Positions 6,930 through 14,046 of a stretch of DNA of 14,046 nt are shown here, in pieces; the stretch's first letter is position 1, and each line of letters begins with the position of its first letter. Location of the stretch: NCBI GenBank assembly GCA_026388365.1, contig JAPLJW010000200.1, positions 1-14,046 on the forward strand, in the 5' to 3' direction. Made by a program: the position numbers and the translations under genes. This DNA comes from Deltaproteobacteria bacterium (GTDB taxonomy: Bacteria; Desulfobacterota; Syntrophia; Syntrophales; UBA5619). The notes beneath the pieces are model-generated. The model had not been told where the DNA came from. It saw only the letters and a program-made list of their open reading frames with translations, and made no database searches.

Positions 6930-6980
6930 GGGGTCACGATGCGGCATCATGCAGGGGTCACGATGCGGCATCATGTCCCC
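6930..6980. repeat. Tandem pair of REP-like units upstream of hpf
   Basis: Two identical 22-base units (6930-6951 and 6954-6975) lie in direct repeat with a 24-base period, joined by CA. Each contains CACGATGCGGCATCAT, the core also found at 3293-3308. The second unit is followed by TCCCC, so 6954-6966 and 6968-6980 can pair at 11 of 13 positions; the first unit lacks that closing clamp and is a partial copy. Both lie in the predicted 5' leader of hpf, ending about 40 bases before its start codon. Confidence 0.8.
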
Positions 6981-7021
6981 AGTGATCGGGCGAGCGAAAC
7001 CAATAAAGGGAGGAACCGAGC

Positions 7022-7558
7022 ATGAAGATTTCCGTGACATTCAGGAATGCGGAGGGGGAGGACTGGCAGAGGGAATATCTGGAAGAAAGACTGGAAAAAC
7101 TGAAGAAGTATATCGATAATCCGGTGGATGCCCGGGTCATCCTTTCGGTCGAGAAATTTCGGAGTACGGCGGAAATCAATTTGATGGCCAACGGCTTAAA
7201 CATCAACGGCAGGGAAGAAGAAAAGGATATGCACCTGGCCATCGACAACGCTATCGAAAAGATCGAAAGACAGCTTAAAAAACGGAAGGAAAAGGTGCGA
7301 GGGTTCAAGACCAATCCTTCCCGAAGCGGAGCATTCGGCGGAGATTCCCCGGCCGAAGAGGGGGAGGATTCGCCCGATGCCAAGGTGGTGGAAACGCGCA
7401 AAATGGTATTGAAACCGATGTCGATCGATGACGCGGTTCTGGAAATGGAAACCACGAAGAACCGGTTTGTGATCTATCGCGATTCTTCGACCGAAAATAT
7501 CAACGTCATCTATCGGCGTGACGATGGGAAATTTGCGCTGTTGGAGATCGGCCGTTGA
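7022..7558 (+). CDS. hpf: Ribosome hibernation-promoting factor, long form
   Basis: Long HPF binds the 30S subunit in the decoding region and dimerises through its C-terminal domain, pairing 70S ribosomes into inactive 100S particles in starvation. The 178-residue product has the N-terminal YfiA/HPF domain at 1-95 (MKISVTFRNAEGEDWQREYL; LAIDNAIEKIERQLKKRKEK), a glycine- and acid-rich linker (95-122), and the C-terminal dimerisation domain (about 125-178) ending in NRFVIYRDSSTENINVIYRR and DDGKFALLE. This two-domain layout separates it from short E. coli HPF and YfiA. The start has a strong GGGAGGAA just upstream. It follows rpoN as in most proteobacteria, with a probable promoter of its own and two REP-like repeats in the leader. 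Confidence 0.96.
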   Translation: MKISVTFRNAEGEDWQREYLEERLEKLKKYIDNPVDARVILSVEKFRSTAEINLMANGLNINGREEEKDMHLAIDNAIEKIERQLKKRKEKVRGFKTNPSRSGAFGGDSPAEEGEDSPDAKVVETRKMVLKPMSIDDAVLEMETTKNRFVIYRDSSTENINVIYRRDDGKFALLEIGR

Positions 7559-7575
7559 GGGTTGAGGATGCAAGT

Positions 7576-8037
7576 ATGAAAATAACGGAGATGCTCCAGA
7601 GGGAGTTCGTCCTTGAGGATTTGAAGGCCAAAAACAAACGCGACACCCTTGCGGAACTGGCGGGTGTCTTTGCAAAGGGAAAAATCAAAGTGGATCCCGA
7701 TGCGATACTTCATATCCTCCTCGAGCGGGAGAGGTTGGGGAGCACCGGTATCGGGGATGGAATCGCCATCCCCCACGGTATAATTCCGGGACTCGATGAG
7801 ATGCTGGTCTCTTTCGGCAGGAGCCGCGAGGGGATCGCGTTTGAGGCAATGGACGGAAAGAAGGTGCATCTGTTCTTTCTGTTGATGGCGCCCGAGAATT
7901 CTGCGGGTCAGCATCTCAAAGTCCTGGCGAAGATTTCCCGTATGCTGAAGGATCCGACCTTCCGGGAAAATCTTGTGGAAGCGACGATGCATGAGGATCT
8001 GTTCCGGATCATTGCTGAAAAAGACGACGCGTGCTGA
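7576..8037 (+). CDS. ptsN: PTS IIA-type regulatory protein PtsN (nitrogen PTS)
   Basis: PtsN is the last phosphate carrier of the nitrogen PTS, a regulatory relay that does not transport sugar and that tunes potassium, nitrogen and envelope functions. The 153-residue product is a single PTS EIIA type-2 domain. The phosphorylated histidine is His67 in [11 protein letters not shown], corresponding to His73 of E. coli PtsN, preceded by the family motif [12 protein letters not shown]; the hydrophobic stretch [19 protein letters not shown] also fits. I chose ATG 7576, with GAGG at 7564-7567, over an in-frame TTG at 7555 that overlaps the hpf stop. Its neighbours hpf and rapZ are the usual ones, but no EI (ptsP or ptsI) or HPr gene is present here to phosphorylate it; these would have to lie elsewhere. 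Confidence 0.94.
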   Translation: MKITEMLQREFVLEDLKAKNKRDTLAELAGVFAKGKIKVDPDAILHILLERERLGSTGIGDGIAIPHGIIPGLDEMLVSFGRSREGIAFEAMDGKKVHLFFLLMAPENSAGQHLKVLAKISRMLKDPTFRENLVEATMHEDLFRIIAEKDDAC

Positions 8038-8099
8038 CTGGAGTCGGAGGGCTTCTCGTGAGGCAACAGCGTGATGATCCGTCCAAAGAGAGGATCGGG

Positions 8100-8966
8100 A
8101 TGAAGCAGTTGCGTGTGGTGATTATCACCGGGCTATCCGGTTCCGGCAAGAGCACCGCCCTGCGGGCACTGGAGGACATCGGTTTCTTCTGCGTCGACAA
8201 CCTTCCGGTGGTTCTCCTGCCGAAGTTTCTGGAGATTCAGTCCGACCCGGCCAAAGAGATCGCGCAGGTTGCAATGGTTATGGATCTCAGGGAGCGGGGG
8301 TTACTGGAAAAATACCCGCGGATCTTCACCCGGCTCAGGGAACAAGGCTATCGGATCGAGATCCTTTTTTTCGATGCCGCCGACGAGGCGATCCTGAACC
8401 GTTTCAGCGAGACGAGGAGGTCTCACCCCCTCGCCCCGCGCGGTTCACTTATGGACGGCATCCGCCTGGAGAGGGAAAAACTCGCCCCGTTGAAACAGAT
8501 GGCCGACAAAGTGATCGACACCACCTCCTGCAATGTCCATCAGCTCAAGGATGTCGTTCAGCGGTATTTCCTCGGCTCGGCTTCGGGCAGAAATTTGGTG
8601 ATCCATGTGACTTCTTTCGGCTATCGCTACGGGCTGCCGGCCGACGCCGACATGGTTCTGGATGTCCGTTTCTTGCCAAACCCCCATTTCGTGGAGGAGT
8701 TGCGCGGCTGCAACGGCCATGACGGCCGTGTCCGCGATTACGTCCTGGAATCGGAAGGCGGCCGGACCTTTGTGGCAAAATTATTTGATCTGATGGCTTT
8801 TCTTATCCCTCTCTACGAGAAAGAGGGAAAGTCCCGTTTCAACATTGCCCTCGGCTGCACGGGAGGTCATCACCGCTCCGTCGTCATGGCAAACCACTTG
8901 GGCGACTATTTTGCGGACAAGGGCTATTTTGTGAATATTGCCCACCGCGATATCGCCAAGTCTTGA
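8100..8966 (+). CDS. rapZ: RapZ (YvcJ/YhbJ) nucleotide-binding RNase adapter
   Basis: In enteric bacteria RapZ delivers the small RNA GlmZ to RNase E and so controls glucosamine-6-phosphate synthase, supplying amino sugars for peptidoglycan and LPS; whether that target exists here is unknown. The 288-residue protein has the P-loop GLSGSGKST (11-19), the segment [24 protein letters not shown] as a probable Walker B region, and the C-terminal signature [14 protein letters not shown], all diagnostic of the family. The ATG at 8100 follows AGAGAGG with good spacing. An in-frame GTG at 8031 overlapping the ptsN stop would add 23 residues with no family match. It ends this plus-strand run, 45 bases from the converging M23 gene. 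Confidence 0.95.
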   Translation: MKQLRVVIITGLSGSGKSTALRALEDIGFFCVDNLPVVLLPKFLEIQSDPAKEIAQVAMVMDLRERGLLEKYPRIFTRLREQGYRIEILFFDAADEAILNRFSETRRSHPLAPRGSLMDGIRLEREKLAPLKQMADKVIDTTSCNVHQLKDVVQRYFLGSASGRNLVIHVTSFGYRYGLPADADMVLDVRFLPNPHFVEELRGCNGHDGRVRDYVLESEGGRTFVAKLFDLMAFLIPLYEKEGKSRFNIALGCTGGHHRSVVMANHLGDYFADKGYFVNIAHRDIAKS

Positions 8967-8988
8967 CGGCTTTTCAAAGTCCGGCTAA

Positions 8989-9012
8989 ACAGACTGTATT
9001 CCACATGTCTGT
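8989..9012. terminator. Hairpin between convergent rapZ and M23 genes
   Basis: ACAGAC (8989-8994) pairs with GTCTGT (9007-9012), and TGT/ACA extends the stem inward to nine pairs with one bulged T and a five-base loop, ATTCC. It spans the end of the minus-strand gene and sits 22 bases after the rapZ stop. There is no strong T-run on either side, so it would be at best a weak or factor-assisted bidirectional terminator. Confidence 0.4.
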
Positions 9013-10340
9013 CAGAAATTCACGTCCAGCTTCTTGGTGACATTGTCGGCGATCCAGTGGGGATCCCACCATTCGCGCGGATCGACGAACCGGCCGTTCA
9101 CCGCCACGCCGTAGTGGAGGTGATCCCCGCCGGCAAGACCGGTCGCGCCGGAGAGGCCGATGACCTCGCCCCGTTTTACGTTCTGGTCCGGCTTGACCTG
9201 GATGCCGCTCATGTGGGCGTAAAGGGTCGATAGCCCCATCCCGTGGTCGATGATGACCGCATTTCCGTAAATGCCGAGCATTCCCGTGAAACGGACGATG
9301 CCGCTGTTGGCGGCTTCGATCGGCGCATGGACGAGGGATGCGAGATCAACGCCGATGTGGAGGCTTTCTCCCACCGGTTTCCCACCGTAGAGATAGGTCC
9401 GGCGGTCGCCGAAGAGAGCCATGGGCGCGGCGTTTTTCATTCGGAGGAAGGTGTCTTGCCAGAGCGGCCGGGGTTCCGATTTCATGCAGACGGATTGAAT
9501 CGTTTTGAGATTGTCGGCGCGCATCATGGTATTGACATAGATAAAGGTCTCCAGGGGCGTTTTCCCCTGCAGCTCCGGGACCAATGCCTGGAATTCGGGC
9601 ATCTTCTGTCCGAGAAAGCTGTCGGTCAGAACCATCTTGTCGCTGCGGAACTTCCGCTTTTGAATCAGGGCGGGGATGCCGCTTAAAGTCTCGTTTCCGG
9701 CCTGATCCCGGGCCAGGATACGGATCTGCGGGACCCCGGGTGATGCCTCCAGGGGCAGGGCGAAGTAGACCGCATAACCGGGTTTTCCGGCCAGCGTGAC
9801 CGGATAGGCGGGATAGAAGAGGTCGCCGACCTCGATGCCCGTCAGAAGTGCCGCTTCCGACAGGCGATAGGCGACGACGCAGGTTCCTCCGGGATTGATG
9901 TGGTTCTGCGTATTGAGCGGGAAGATCTGGGGCGGCAGGAAGTCGATCGTGACCGGGTGCGTTACGGTGGTCCGGTTCTTCCAGAGGGAGTGATCAACGG
10001 CCGTGAGGGTCAGGCTTGCCGGTCCGTCATGGAGTTTCAGCGCGGCGGCGTCCAGGGTAAACGAAATCGTCTTGCGATGGACACCCGTTTCCGGGTAGTC
10101 GATGGCGGACAGGACTCGGGGCTGGTTGTCCTGGGTGATAACGATTTCCGTATGGCCAAGACCCCGGCCGGCATCGGAAAAGGTGATATCCGGAGCCTTG
10201 TTACGGCCGATGACGGCGGCATCCGCGCCGATCTCCACGAAGGGCTTGCCTCTCTCCCCAACGGTAAGGAAAAACCATCCGCCTCCGCCCGCGAGAAGCA
10301 GGACGAAACAACCGACGGTATACCAGAATCTCTTTTTCAT
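9012..10340 (-). CDS. M23-family zinc metallopeptidase (LytM/lysostaphin-like), membrane-anchored
   Basis: M23 peptidases cut peptide cross-links of peptidoglycan. This 442-residue protein starts with an N-terminal signal-anchor helix (about residues 6-28, YTVGCFVLLLAGGGGWFFL), then about 290 residues of mostly beta-rich periplasmic sequence, including Ig-like stretches such as LTLTAVDHSLWKNRTTVTHP and IRILARDQAGNETLSG. The peptidase domain (about 325-420) keeps its active-site residues: His328 and Asp332 in HIGVDLAS, His376 in YAHMSG, and His407/His409 in HLHYG. It should therefore be active, unlike the degenerate EnvC/NlpD-type activators. I chose ATG at 10340, with AGGAGG at 10356-10351 on this strand, over an upstream in-frame start at 10469 that crosses the promoter region and precedes a non-secretory sequence. 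It is a lone gene, divergent from coaBC. Its exact substrate is unknown. Confidence 0.93.
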   Translation of the reverse strand: MKKRFWYTVGCFVLLLAGGGGWFFLTVGERGKPFVEIGADAAVIGRNKAPDITFSDAGRGLGHTEIVITQDNQPRVLSAIDYPETGVHRKTISFTLDAAALKLHDGPASLTLTAVDHSLWKNRTTVTHPVTIDFLPPQIFPLNTQNHINPGGTCVVAYRLSEAALLTGIEVGDLFYPAYPVTLAGKPGYAVYFALPLEASPGVPQIRILARDQAGNETLSGIPALIQKRKFRSDKMVLTDSFLGQKMPEFQALVPELQGKTPLETFIYVNTMMRADNLKTIQSVCMKSEPRPLWQDTFLRMKNAAPMALFGDRRTYLYGGKPVGESLHIGVDLASLVHAPIEAANSGIVRFTGMLGIYGNAVIIDHGMGLSTLYAHMSGIQVKPDQNVKRGEVIGLSGATGLAGGDHLHYGVAVNGRFVDPREWWDPHWIADNVTKKLDVNF

Positions 10341-10371
10341 AGCCTTCCGTCCTCCTCGATGAACTGGGTGC

Positions 10372-10400
10372 GGTATAGCCACTTTACGGGTGCATTGCAA
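10372..10400 (-). promoter_or_regulatory. Candidate promoter for the M23 peptidase gene
   Basis: Read on the minus strand, TTGCAA (10400-10395) and TATACC (10377-10372) are 17 bases apart, each matching 4/6 consensus positions. Transcription would start near 10365, giving a leader of about 25 bases with AGGAGG at 10356-10351. A TTGACA further upstream (10420-10415) has no good -10 partner. The -35 box overlaps the first copy of a repeated motif. Confidence 0.45.
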
Positions 10401-10460
10401 GGCAAAATAATCCTTGTCAACGGGGGACCATGAATTTCTTGATCTTGCAAGGCATCCTTG
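10395..10460. repeat. Duplicated TTGCAAGGCA...TCCTTG motif in divergent promoter region
   Basis: TTGCAAGGCA occurs at 10395-10404 and 10445-10454, exactly 50 bases apart. Each copy is followed by TCCTTG, after six bases in the first (10411-10416) and immediately in the second (10455-10460). The CAAGG/CCTTG part is an inverted repeat. One copy covers the -35 of the minus-strand promoter; the other fills the spacer of the coaBC promoter. This layout suits a repressor or other DNA-binding dimer, but that is inference. Confidence 0.45.
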
Positions 10461-10467
10461 GTATAAC
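10439..10467 (+). promoter_or_regulatory. Sigma-70-type promoter for coaBC
   Basis: TTGATC (10439-10444) and TATAAC (10462-10467) are separated by exactly 17 bases, matching 4/6 and 5/6 consensus positions. Transcription would start near 10474, giving a short leader of about 21 bases to the ATG at 10495, with GAGGGGAG at 10480-10487 as ribosome binding site. Confidence 0.65.
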
Positions 10468-10494
10468 AAACATTATTGTGAGGGGAGCCTTGAA

Positions 10495-11709
10495 ATGTTG
10501 CAAGACAGAAAAATTGTTCTGGGCGTGACCGGCGGAATCGCCGCCTACAAGGCCGCAGAACTGGTCCGGGAACTGGTGCGGCGCGGGGCGAAGGTCCGGG
10601 TCGTGATGACCGACCATGCCTGCAAGTTCGTCACGCCGCTCACCTTCGAGACCCTGTCTGGAAATCCGGTTTCCACAGAGCTGTTTTGGACGCCGGGGAG
10701 TTTTGAGATCGGCCACATCTCCCTTGCCGAATTCGCCGAACTGATCGTCATCGCGCCCGCGACGGCGGACATCATCGGCAAGATGGCCGCGGGTCTCGCC
10801 GCCGACCTCCTGACCACGGTTCTCCTGGCCACGGAGGCGCCCGTTCTCCTCTGTCCGGCGATGAACGCAAAGATGTATGCAAATAAAATTGTTCAGGACA
10901 ACCTGGCCGGACTGGCTTCCCGCGGCCATGCCGTTCTGGAGCCGGGATACGGCGAACTGGCCTGCCGGGCCGAAGGGCAGGGGCGTCTTGCCGAGCCGCT
11001 GGAAATCGCGGAAGAAATCGAGTCGATTCTGACGACGAAGGATCTCCGGGGCGAGCATATCCTCATTACGGCCGGACCGACGCAGGAGCCCTTCGATCCG
11101 GTGCGGTTCATCAGCAATTACTCCTCAGGAAAGATGGGGTATGCCCTGGCCGTAATGGCAAGGAGGCGGGGCGCGACCGTGACGCTGATCAGCGGGCCCA
11201 CGGCGCTTCCCGTGCCGAGAGGCGTCCAATTTGTCCCGGTGCAGACAGCCGTCGAGATGCGGGATGCCTTAGTGGCGCGCATCGAGCAGGCGACAGTGGT
11301 GATCAAGGCCGCCGCGGTGGCCGATTACCGGCCGGCGGTCTGCCAGCCGGTGAAAATCAAAAAGAAGGAAGGGTCTCTGACCGTCCGCCTGGAGCGGAAC
11401 CCGGATATCATCTCCGAGATCGCGCAGAATAAGGGCGACCGAATTTTAGTTGGTTTCTCGATGGAATCGGATCACCTCATCGAACACGCCCGGTCAAAGC
11501 TTATGGAAAAAGGGATGGATTTCATTGTGGCCAATGACGTGACCGAACCCGGGGCGGGCTTCCGGGGCGATACCAATGTAGTCCGGATCCTGGACCGTGA
11601 GGGAGGTGTAGAGGCCTTTCCGCTGATGGACAAGATCGATGTGGCCGGCGTCATCTTCGACCGGGTGAGGAAGATCCGGAAAAACGGACGGATTCGGAAT
11701 GGGCGTTGA
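10495..11709 (+). CDS. coaBC: Bifunctional phosphopantothenoylcysteine decarboxylase / phosphopantothenate-cysteine ligase
   Basis: CoaBC performs two steps of coenzyme A synthesis: CoaB joins cysteine to 4'-phosphopantothenate using CTP, and the flavin enzyme CoaC decarboxylates the product. The 404-residue protein has the CoaC domain at 1-180, with the FMN site [13 protein letters not shown], the catalytic His74 in IGHISLAEF, Asn124 in CPAMNAKMY and Cys157 in [13 protein letters not shown], matching E. coli His75, Asn125 and Cys158. The CoaB domain (about 185-400) has [30 protein letters not shown] and the lysine-rich KIKKKEG loop with the ligase lysine. The ATG at 10495 has a strong ribosome binding site; an upstream in-frame ATG at 10414 lies before the promoter and adds no family sequence. 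The 3' end overlaps the next gene by 11 bases, implying cotranslation. Confidence 0.97.
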   Translation: MLQDRKIVLGVTGGIAAYKAAELVRELVRRGAKVRVVMTDHACKFVTPLTFETLSGNPVSTELFWTPGSFEIGHISLAEFAELIVIAPATADIIGKMAAGLAADLLTTVLLATEAPVLLCPAMNAKMYANKIVQDNLAGLASRGHAVLEPGYGELACRAEGQGRLAEPLEIAEEIESILTTKDLRGEHILITAGPTQEPFDPVRFISNYSSGKMGYALAVMARRRGATVTLISGPTALPVPRGVQFVPVQTAVEMRDALVARIEQATVVIKAAAVADYRPAVCQPVKIKKKEGSLTVRLERNPDIISEIAQNKGDRILVGFSMESDHLIEHARSKLMEKGMDFIVANDVTEPGAGFRGDTNVVRILDREGGVEAFPLMDKIDVAGVIFDRVRKIRKNGRIRNGR

Positions 11710-12433
11710 GGTGGAACCGGGGGAAGAGCTTTCGGAGCTGGTTCGGTCGCTGACGGAGAGACTGCGCGTGGACGTGGAGTTAGGGAAACCTCTCTCGTAC
11801 CTGTCCCGCGAGGATTCCGGTGCTGTGGCTCTGCCCGCTCCGGAACCGACGTTTTCGGCGGAAAAGTCCGCCGGAGAGCTATCCGCTCTGGATGCGGTCC
11901 GGGCGGAGCTTGGCGACTGCCGGCGCTGTTCCCTCTGCAGTCTCCGTCGCCGGCTCGTCTTCGGCGAGGGAAATCCACACGCGGAGCTGGTTTTTGTCGG
12001 CGAGGCGCCGGGGGCGGATGAGGACGCGCAGGGAAGGCCGTTTGTCGGTCGCGCGGGGCAGTTGCTTACCCGGATTATCGCCGCGATGGAACTGAAACGG
12101 GATGAGGTTTATATCTGCAACATCCTGAAGTGTCGCCCTCCCGGGAACCGGAATCCGCAACCGGAGGAGATTGCCGCCTGCGAACCGTTTCTGATCCGGC
12201 AGATCGAGGCCATCCAACCGCGCGTGCTCTGCGCCCTCGGAGGCTTTGCAGCGCATACCTTGCTGAAATCGGAGGCGCCCATCACCGTCCTCCGCGGGCG
12301 GTTCCATTCCTACCAGGGAATACCCCTGATGCCGACCTACCACCCGGCCTACCTGCTGCGGAATCCCGGGGCGAAGAAGCAGGTCTGGGAGGATGTCCAG
12401 GCGATCATGAAGGCCCTCCGGGACGGGACATGA
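11699..12433 (+). CDS. Uracil-DNA glycosylase, family 4 (iron-sulfur type)
   Basis: Family-4 enzymes remove uracil, from cytosine deamination or dUTP incorporation, at the start of base-excision repair. The 244-residue protein has the active-site motif [20 protein letters not shown] (101-120), the segment [13 protein letters not shown] (141-153) and the second catalytic motif HPAYLLRNP (215-223). Four cysteines fit the [4Fe-4S] pattern: Cys74 and Cys77 (CxxC), Cys145 and Cys161, with the spacing usual for the family. The first 70 residues are an extension with little conserved sequence, also seen in other bacterial members annotated as phage-type DNA polymerase related. The ATG at 11699 overlaps the end of coaBC by 11 bases; no separate promoter is seen. 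The stop overlaps ATGA at 12430, next to the broken nfeD gene. Confidence 0.94.
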   Translation: MGVEVEPGEELSELVRSLTERLRVDVELGKPLSYLSREDSGAVALPAPEPTFSAEKSAGELSALDAVRAELGDCRRCSLCSLRRRLVFGEGNPHAELVFVGEAPGADEDAQGRPFVGRAGQLLTRIIAAMELKRDEVYICNILKCRPPGNRNPQPEEIAACEPFLIRQIEAIQPRVLCALGGFAAHTLLKSEAPITVLRGRFHSYQGIPLMPTYHPAYLLRNPGAKKQVWEDVQAIMKALRDGT

Positions 12434-12462
12434 CCACGATGAATGGAAGAAAGGGCTGGAAA

Positions 12463-12777
12463 ATGAAGAGAATCGTGCCGCGAAGAACAATCCGCATGAC
12501 ACCCGCGATGGCCGCACTGCTCATTGGCGTCCTGCTGTCCGGGGAAAATCTGCCGGCGGCGGACAAGGCGCCGGTCTTTGACGTGATCACGGTCAGCGCC
12601 GCCATCACGCCGCCCATCGCCGAATACATCGTCCAGAGCATCGGCGAGGCCGCCAAGAGCGGTGCGGAAGGGCTGAGCCTTCGTCTGGATACCCCGGGCG
12701 GCCTGGATCTGGCCATAACATCGGCGCGGCCCATCCCGTCGCTCTGGGGATCGGCGGCGCCATGGACAAGACGATGA
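12463..12777 (+). pseudogene. NfeD-type membrane protease, N-terminal fragment of a broken gene
   Basis: Long NfeD proteins are membrane serine proteases with an N-terminal ClpP-like domain, paired with a slipin gene. This fragment starts with a signal peptide (about residues 1-33 from the ATG at 12463, which has AAGGG upstream; in-frame ATGs at 12430 and 12439 are alternatives). It continues with ClpP-class sequence, VFDVITVSAAITPPIAEYIV and LSLRLDTPGGLDLA. At about 12714-12717 the homology jumps: the next bases encode [20 protein letters not shown], but in a different frame, so this frame runs into unrelated residues and stops at 12777. By comparison with the family from memory, about 45 residues are missing, including the SGARAASAG-like segment with the catalytic serine. 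It is either a true pseudogene or an assembly or sequencing deletion. Confidence 0.85.
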
Positions 12778-13652
12778 GTCGGAAGGTGGAAAACGATGCC
12801 GTCGCCTACGTCCGGGGAATTGCCAAAAAAAGGGCGCGGAATGAAGACTGGGTCGAGAAGGCGGTCCGGAAGAGCGAATCAATCACCGCCGAGGAGGCCT
12901 TCCGTCTGAAGGTGATCGACTTTGTGGCGACGGATCTGACCCGTCTTCTGGAACAGGCGGACGGCCGGGAGGTCTCGCTGGCTGCGGGAAAGAAGGTCCT
13001 GAAGACGAAAGGCGCCATTCTCAATGAAAAGATCATGGGCACGCGGCAGAAGGTCCTTTCCGCGCTCAGCGACCCGAACATTGCCTACATCCTGTTGCTG
13101 ATCGGCCTCGCCGGCCTCTACTTTGAGTTTTCCAATCCGGGCGTCATCCTCCCCGGCGTAATCGGGGGGATCTCACTGATCATGGCCTTCTTCGCAATGC
13201 AAACGCTCCCCGTAAACTACGCGGGGATCGCCCTGATCCTTTTTGCCATCATCCTGTTCATTGCGGAGATCAAGGTGGTCAGCCACGGCATCCTGACCGT
13301 CGGGGGGATCATCTCCCTCGTCATCGGGTCGCTGATGCTCTTCCAAACTCCCGATCCCTCCCTCCGGGTCTCCTGGGGCGTTCTCATTCCGGCGGTGACG
13401 ATCACGTCGCTCTTCTTCATCGCCGTCATTGCCATCGCCGTCAAGGCGCAGCTCCGACCGCGGCAGAGCGGACAGGAGGGGATGGAGGGCGAAGAGGGTC
13501 TGGCCATAACCGATATCCACGAGGGGGGGAAGGTCCTGATTCACGGGGAGCACTGGAACGCAATCAGCGATGTTCCCGTAACAAAGGGATCGAAGATTCG
13601 GGTGATCCGTGTGGAGCATCTGAAAGTCAGGATAGAACCCATCGAAAAATAA
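12762..13652 (+). CDS. NfeD-type membrane protease, C-terminal part (membrane and OB-fold domains)
   Basis: This open frame holds the rest of the nfeD gene. Its homology already begins upstream of the first ATG, at about 12717 (NIGAAHPVALGIGG), showing it was once joined to the preceding fragment. It contains the end of the ClpP-like domain ([20 protein letters not shown], where a lysine in RKVEND fits the position of the dyad lysine, and [17 protein letters not shown]), then five or six hydrophobic helices (about residues 104-228), then the soluble NfeD OB-fold domain (about 242-296: [29 protein letters not shown]). The 296 residues could be made from ATG 12762, but the ribosome binding site is poor, so expression is doubtful. 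It has no frameshifts or stops of its own. The slipin partner gene starts 13 bases after the stop. Confidence 0.85.
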   Translation: MDKTMSRKVENDAVAYVRGIAKKRARNEDWVEKAVRKSESITAEEAFRLKVIDFVATDLTRLLEQADGREVSLAAGKKVLKTKGAILNEKIMGTRQKVLSALSDPNIAYILLLIGLAGLYFEFSNPGVILPGVIGGISLIMAFFAMQTLPVNYAGIALILFAIILFIAEIKVVSHGILTVGGIISLVIGSLMLFQTPDPSLRVSWGVLIPAVTITSLFFIAVIAIAVKAQLRPRQSGQEGMEGEEGLAITDIHEGGKVLIHGEHWNAISDVPVTKGSKIRVIRVEHLKVRIEPIEK

Positions 13653-13665
13653 TAGGAGGTCAGTC

Positions 13666-14046
13666 ATGTCAGGTATGTACCCAGTCATCGTCATGGTTGT
13701 TCTGGTCGTCATGTTCCTCGCGTCGGCCATCCGGATCCTCAACGAGTACGAACGGGCCGTCATCTTCCGCCTGGGGAGGGTCATCGCCACGAAGGGCCCC
13801 GGTCTCATCATCCTGATCCCCGTCGTCGATAAGATGGTCCGAATCGACATGCGGACGATCACGATGGATGTCCCCCCGCAGGACGTCATCACCCGCGACA
13901 ACGTTTCGATCAAGGTCAACGCCGTCGTCTATTTCCGGGTCATGGATGCGAAAGCCGCCGTGATCGATGTGGAGAATTACCTCTATGCGACGTCGCAGCT
14001 CTCCCAGACGACCCTCCGGAGCGTCTGCGGCCAGATGGAATTGGAC
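13666..14046 (+). CDS. Slipin / stomatin-like SPFH protein, 3' end outside window
   Basis: Slipins are inner-membrane SPFH scaffold proteins that form oligomers and partner with NfeD proteases in membrane protein quality control; archaeal NfeD cleaves the slipin C-terminus. The 127 codons visible encode an N-terminal hydrophobic helix (about residues 5-23, [19 protein letters not shown]) and the beginning of the SPFH domain: [60 protein letters not shown] and [20 protein letters not shown]. These are close to textbook stomatin/slipin motifs. The ATG at 13666 has an excellent TAGGAGGT at 13654-13661. The frame is open to the right edge, so about half the protein is missing. This gene is intact as far as seen, although its nfeD partner is broken. 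Confidence 0.96.
   Translation, partial: MSGMYPVIVMVVLVVMFLASAIRILNEYERAVIFRLGRVIATKGPGLIILIPVVDKMVRIDMRTITMDVPPQDVITRDNVSIKVNAVVYFRVMDAKAAVIDVENYLYATSQLSQTTLRSVCGQMELD

Noticed and set aside
6930..6980. Possible minimal CRISPR array (two identical 22-base units)
   Set aside because: The units are separated by only two bases, with no spacer-sized unique sequence, and no cas gene is nearby; the core also occurs singly at 3293. A REP-like tandem explains it.
10414..10494. Upstream ATG for coaBC at 10414
   Set aside because: It lies upstream of the predicted -35 box, and the extra 27 residues lack family similarity; ATG 10495 has a strong ribosome binding site.
12714..12765. Programmed ribosomal frameshift joining the two nfeD frames
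   Set aside because: No slippery heptamer is apparent at the junction, and a frameshift would not restore the missing block of about 45 residues with the catalytic serine. A deletion is the simpler reading.
13173..13919. Long minus-strand open frame opposite nfeD and slipin
   Set aside because: It is low-complexity (D/R/G/T-rich), crosses the boundary between two real plus-strand genes, and has no family resemblance.

Overview
The window is a GC-rich stretch of chromosome from a Gram-negative, lipopolysaccharide-making bacterium. The gene order kdsA-kdsC-lptC-lptA-lptB-rpoN-hpf-ptsN-rapZ, followed by coaBC, a family-4 uracil-DNA glycosylase and an nfeD/slipin pair, is typical of the former Deltaproteobacteria (Desulfobacterota). 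I would place it near the Syntrophales, but that is inference from gene order and protein style, not from a marker gene.

Region 1 (1-3155): the 3' part of a large tetratricopeptide-repeat (TPR) protein gene, open at the left edge, then kdsA and kdsC. These two genes encode the synthase and phosphatase of Kdo, the sugar that links lipid A to the LPS core. Region 2 (3156-8966): a sigma-70-type promoter followed by a plus-strand run. It encodes LPS-transport parts LptC, LptA and LptB, then sigma-54 (RpoN), the long ribosome hibernation factor HPF, the nitrogen-type PTS protein PtsN and the P-loop adapter RapZ. A second promoter overlaps the rpoN stop codon and should give hpf-ptsN-rapZ its own transcript. 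Region 3 (8967-10494): a minus-strand M23 metallopeptidase gene that converges on rapZ, with a hairpin at the convergence point. It diverges from coaBC across a compact two-promoter region carrying a repeated motif. Region 4 (10495-14046): coaBC (coenzyme A synthesis), overlapping a uracil-DNA glycosylase gene, then an nfeD-type membrane protease gene broken by an internal out-of-frame deletion, then the start of a slipin (SPFH) gene cut by the right edge.

The genes are mostly housekeeping: Kdo supply and LPS export at the cell envelope, sigma-54 with its usual regulatory neighbours, coenzyme A synthesis and DNA repair. I see no new defence, toxin or biosynthetic system. The features most worth a second look are REP-like hairpin repeats at 3160-3183, 3288-3314 and 6930-6980, two of these sites lying in predicted 5' leaders and one covering the best lptC start codon; the nfeD deletion, which removes the expected catalytic serine but leaves both flanks well preserved; a duplicated motif in the M23/coaBC promoter region; and a hairpin-rich spacer between lptA and lptB. 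No tRNA, rRNA, CRISPR array, insertion sequence or integrase is visible, and no gene-free stretch exceeds 300 bases.
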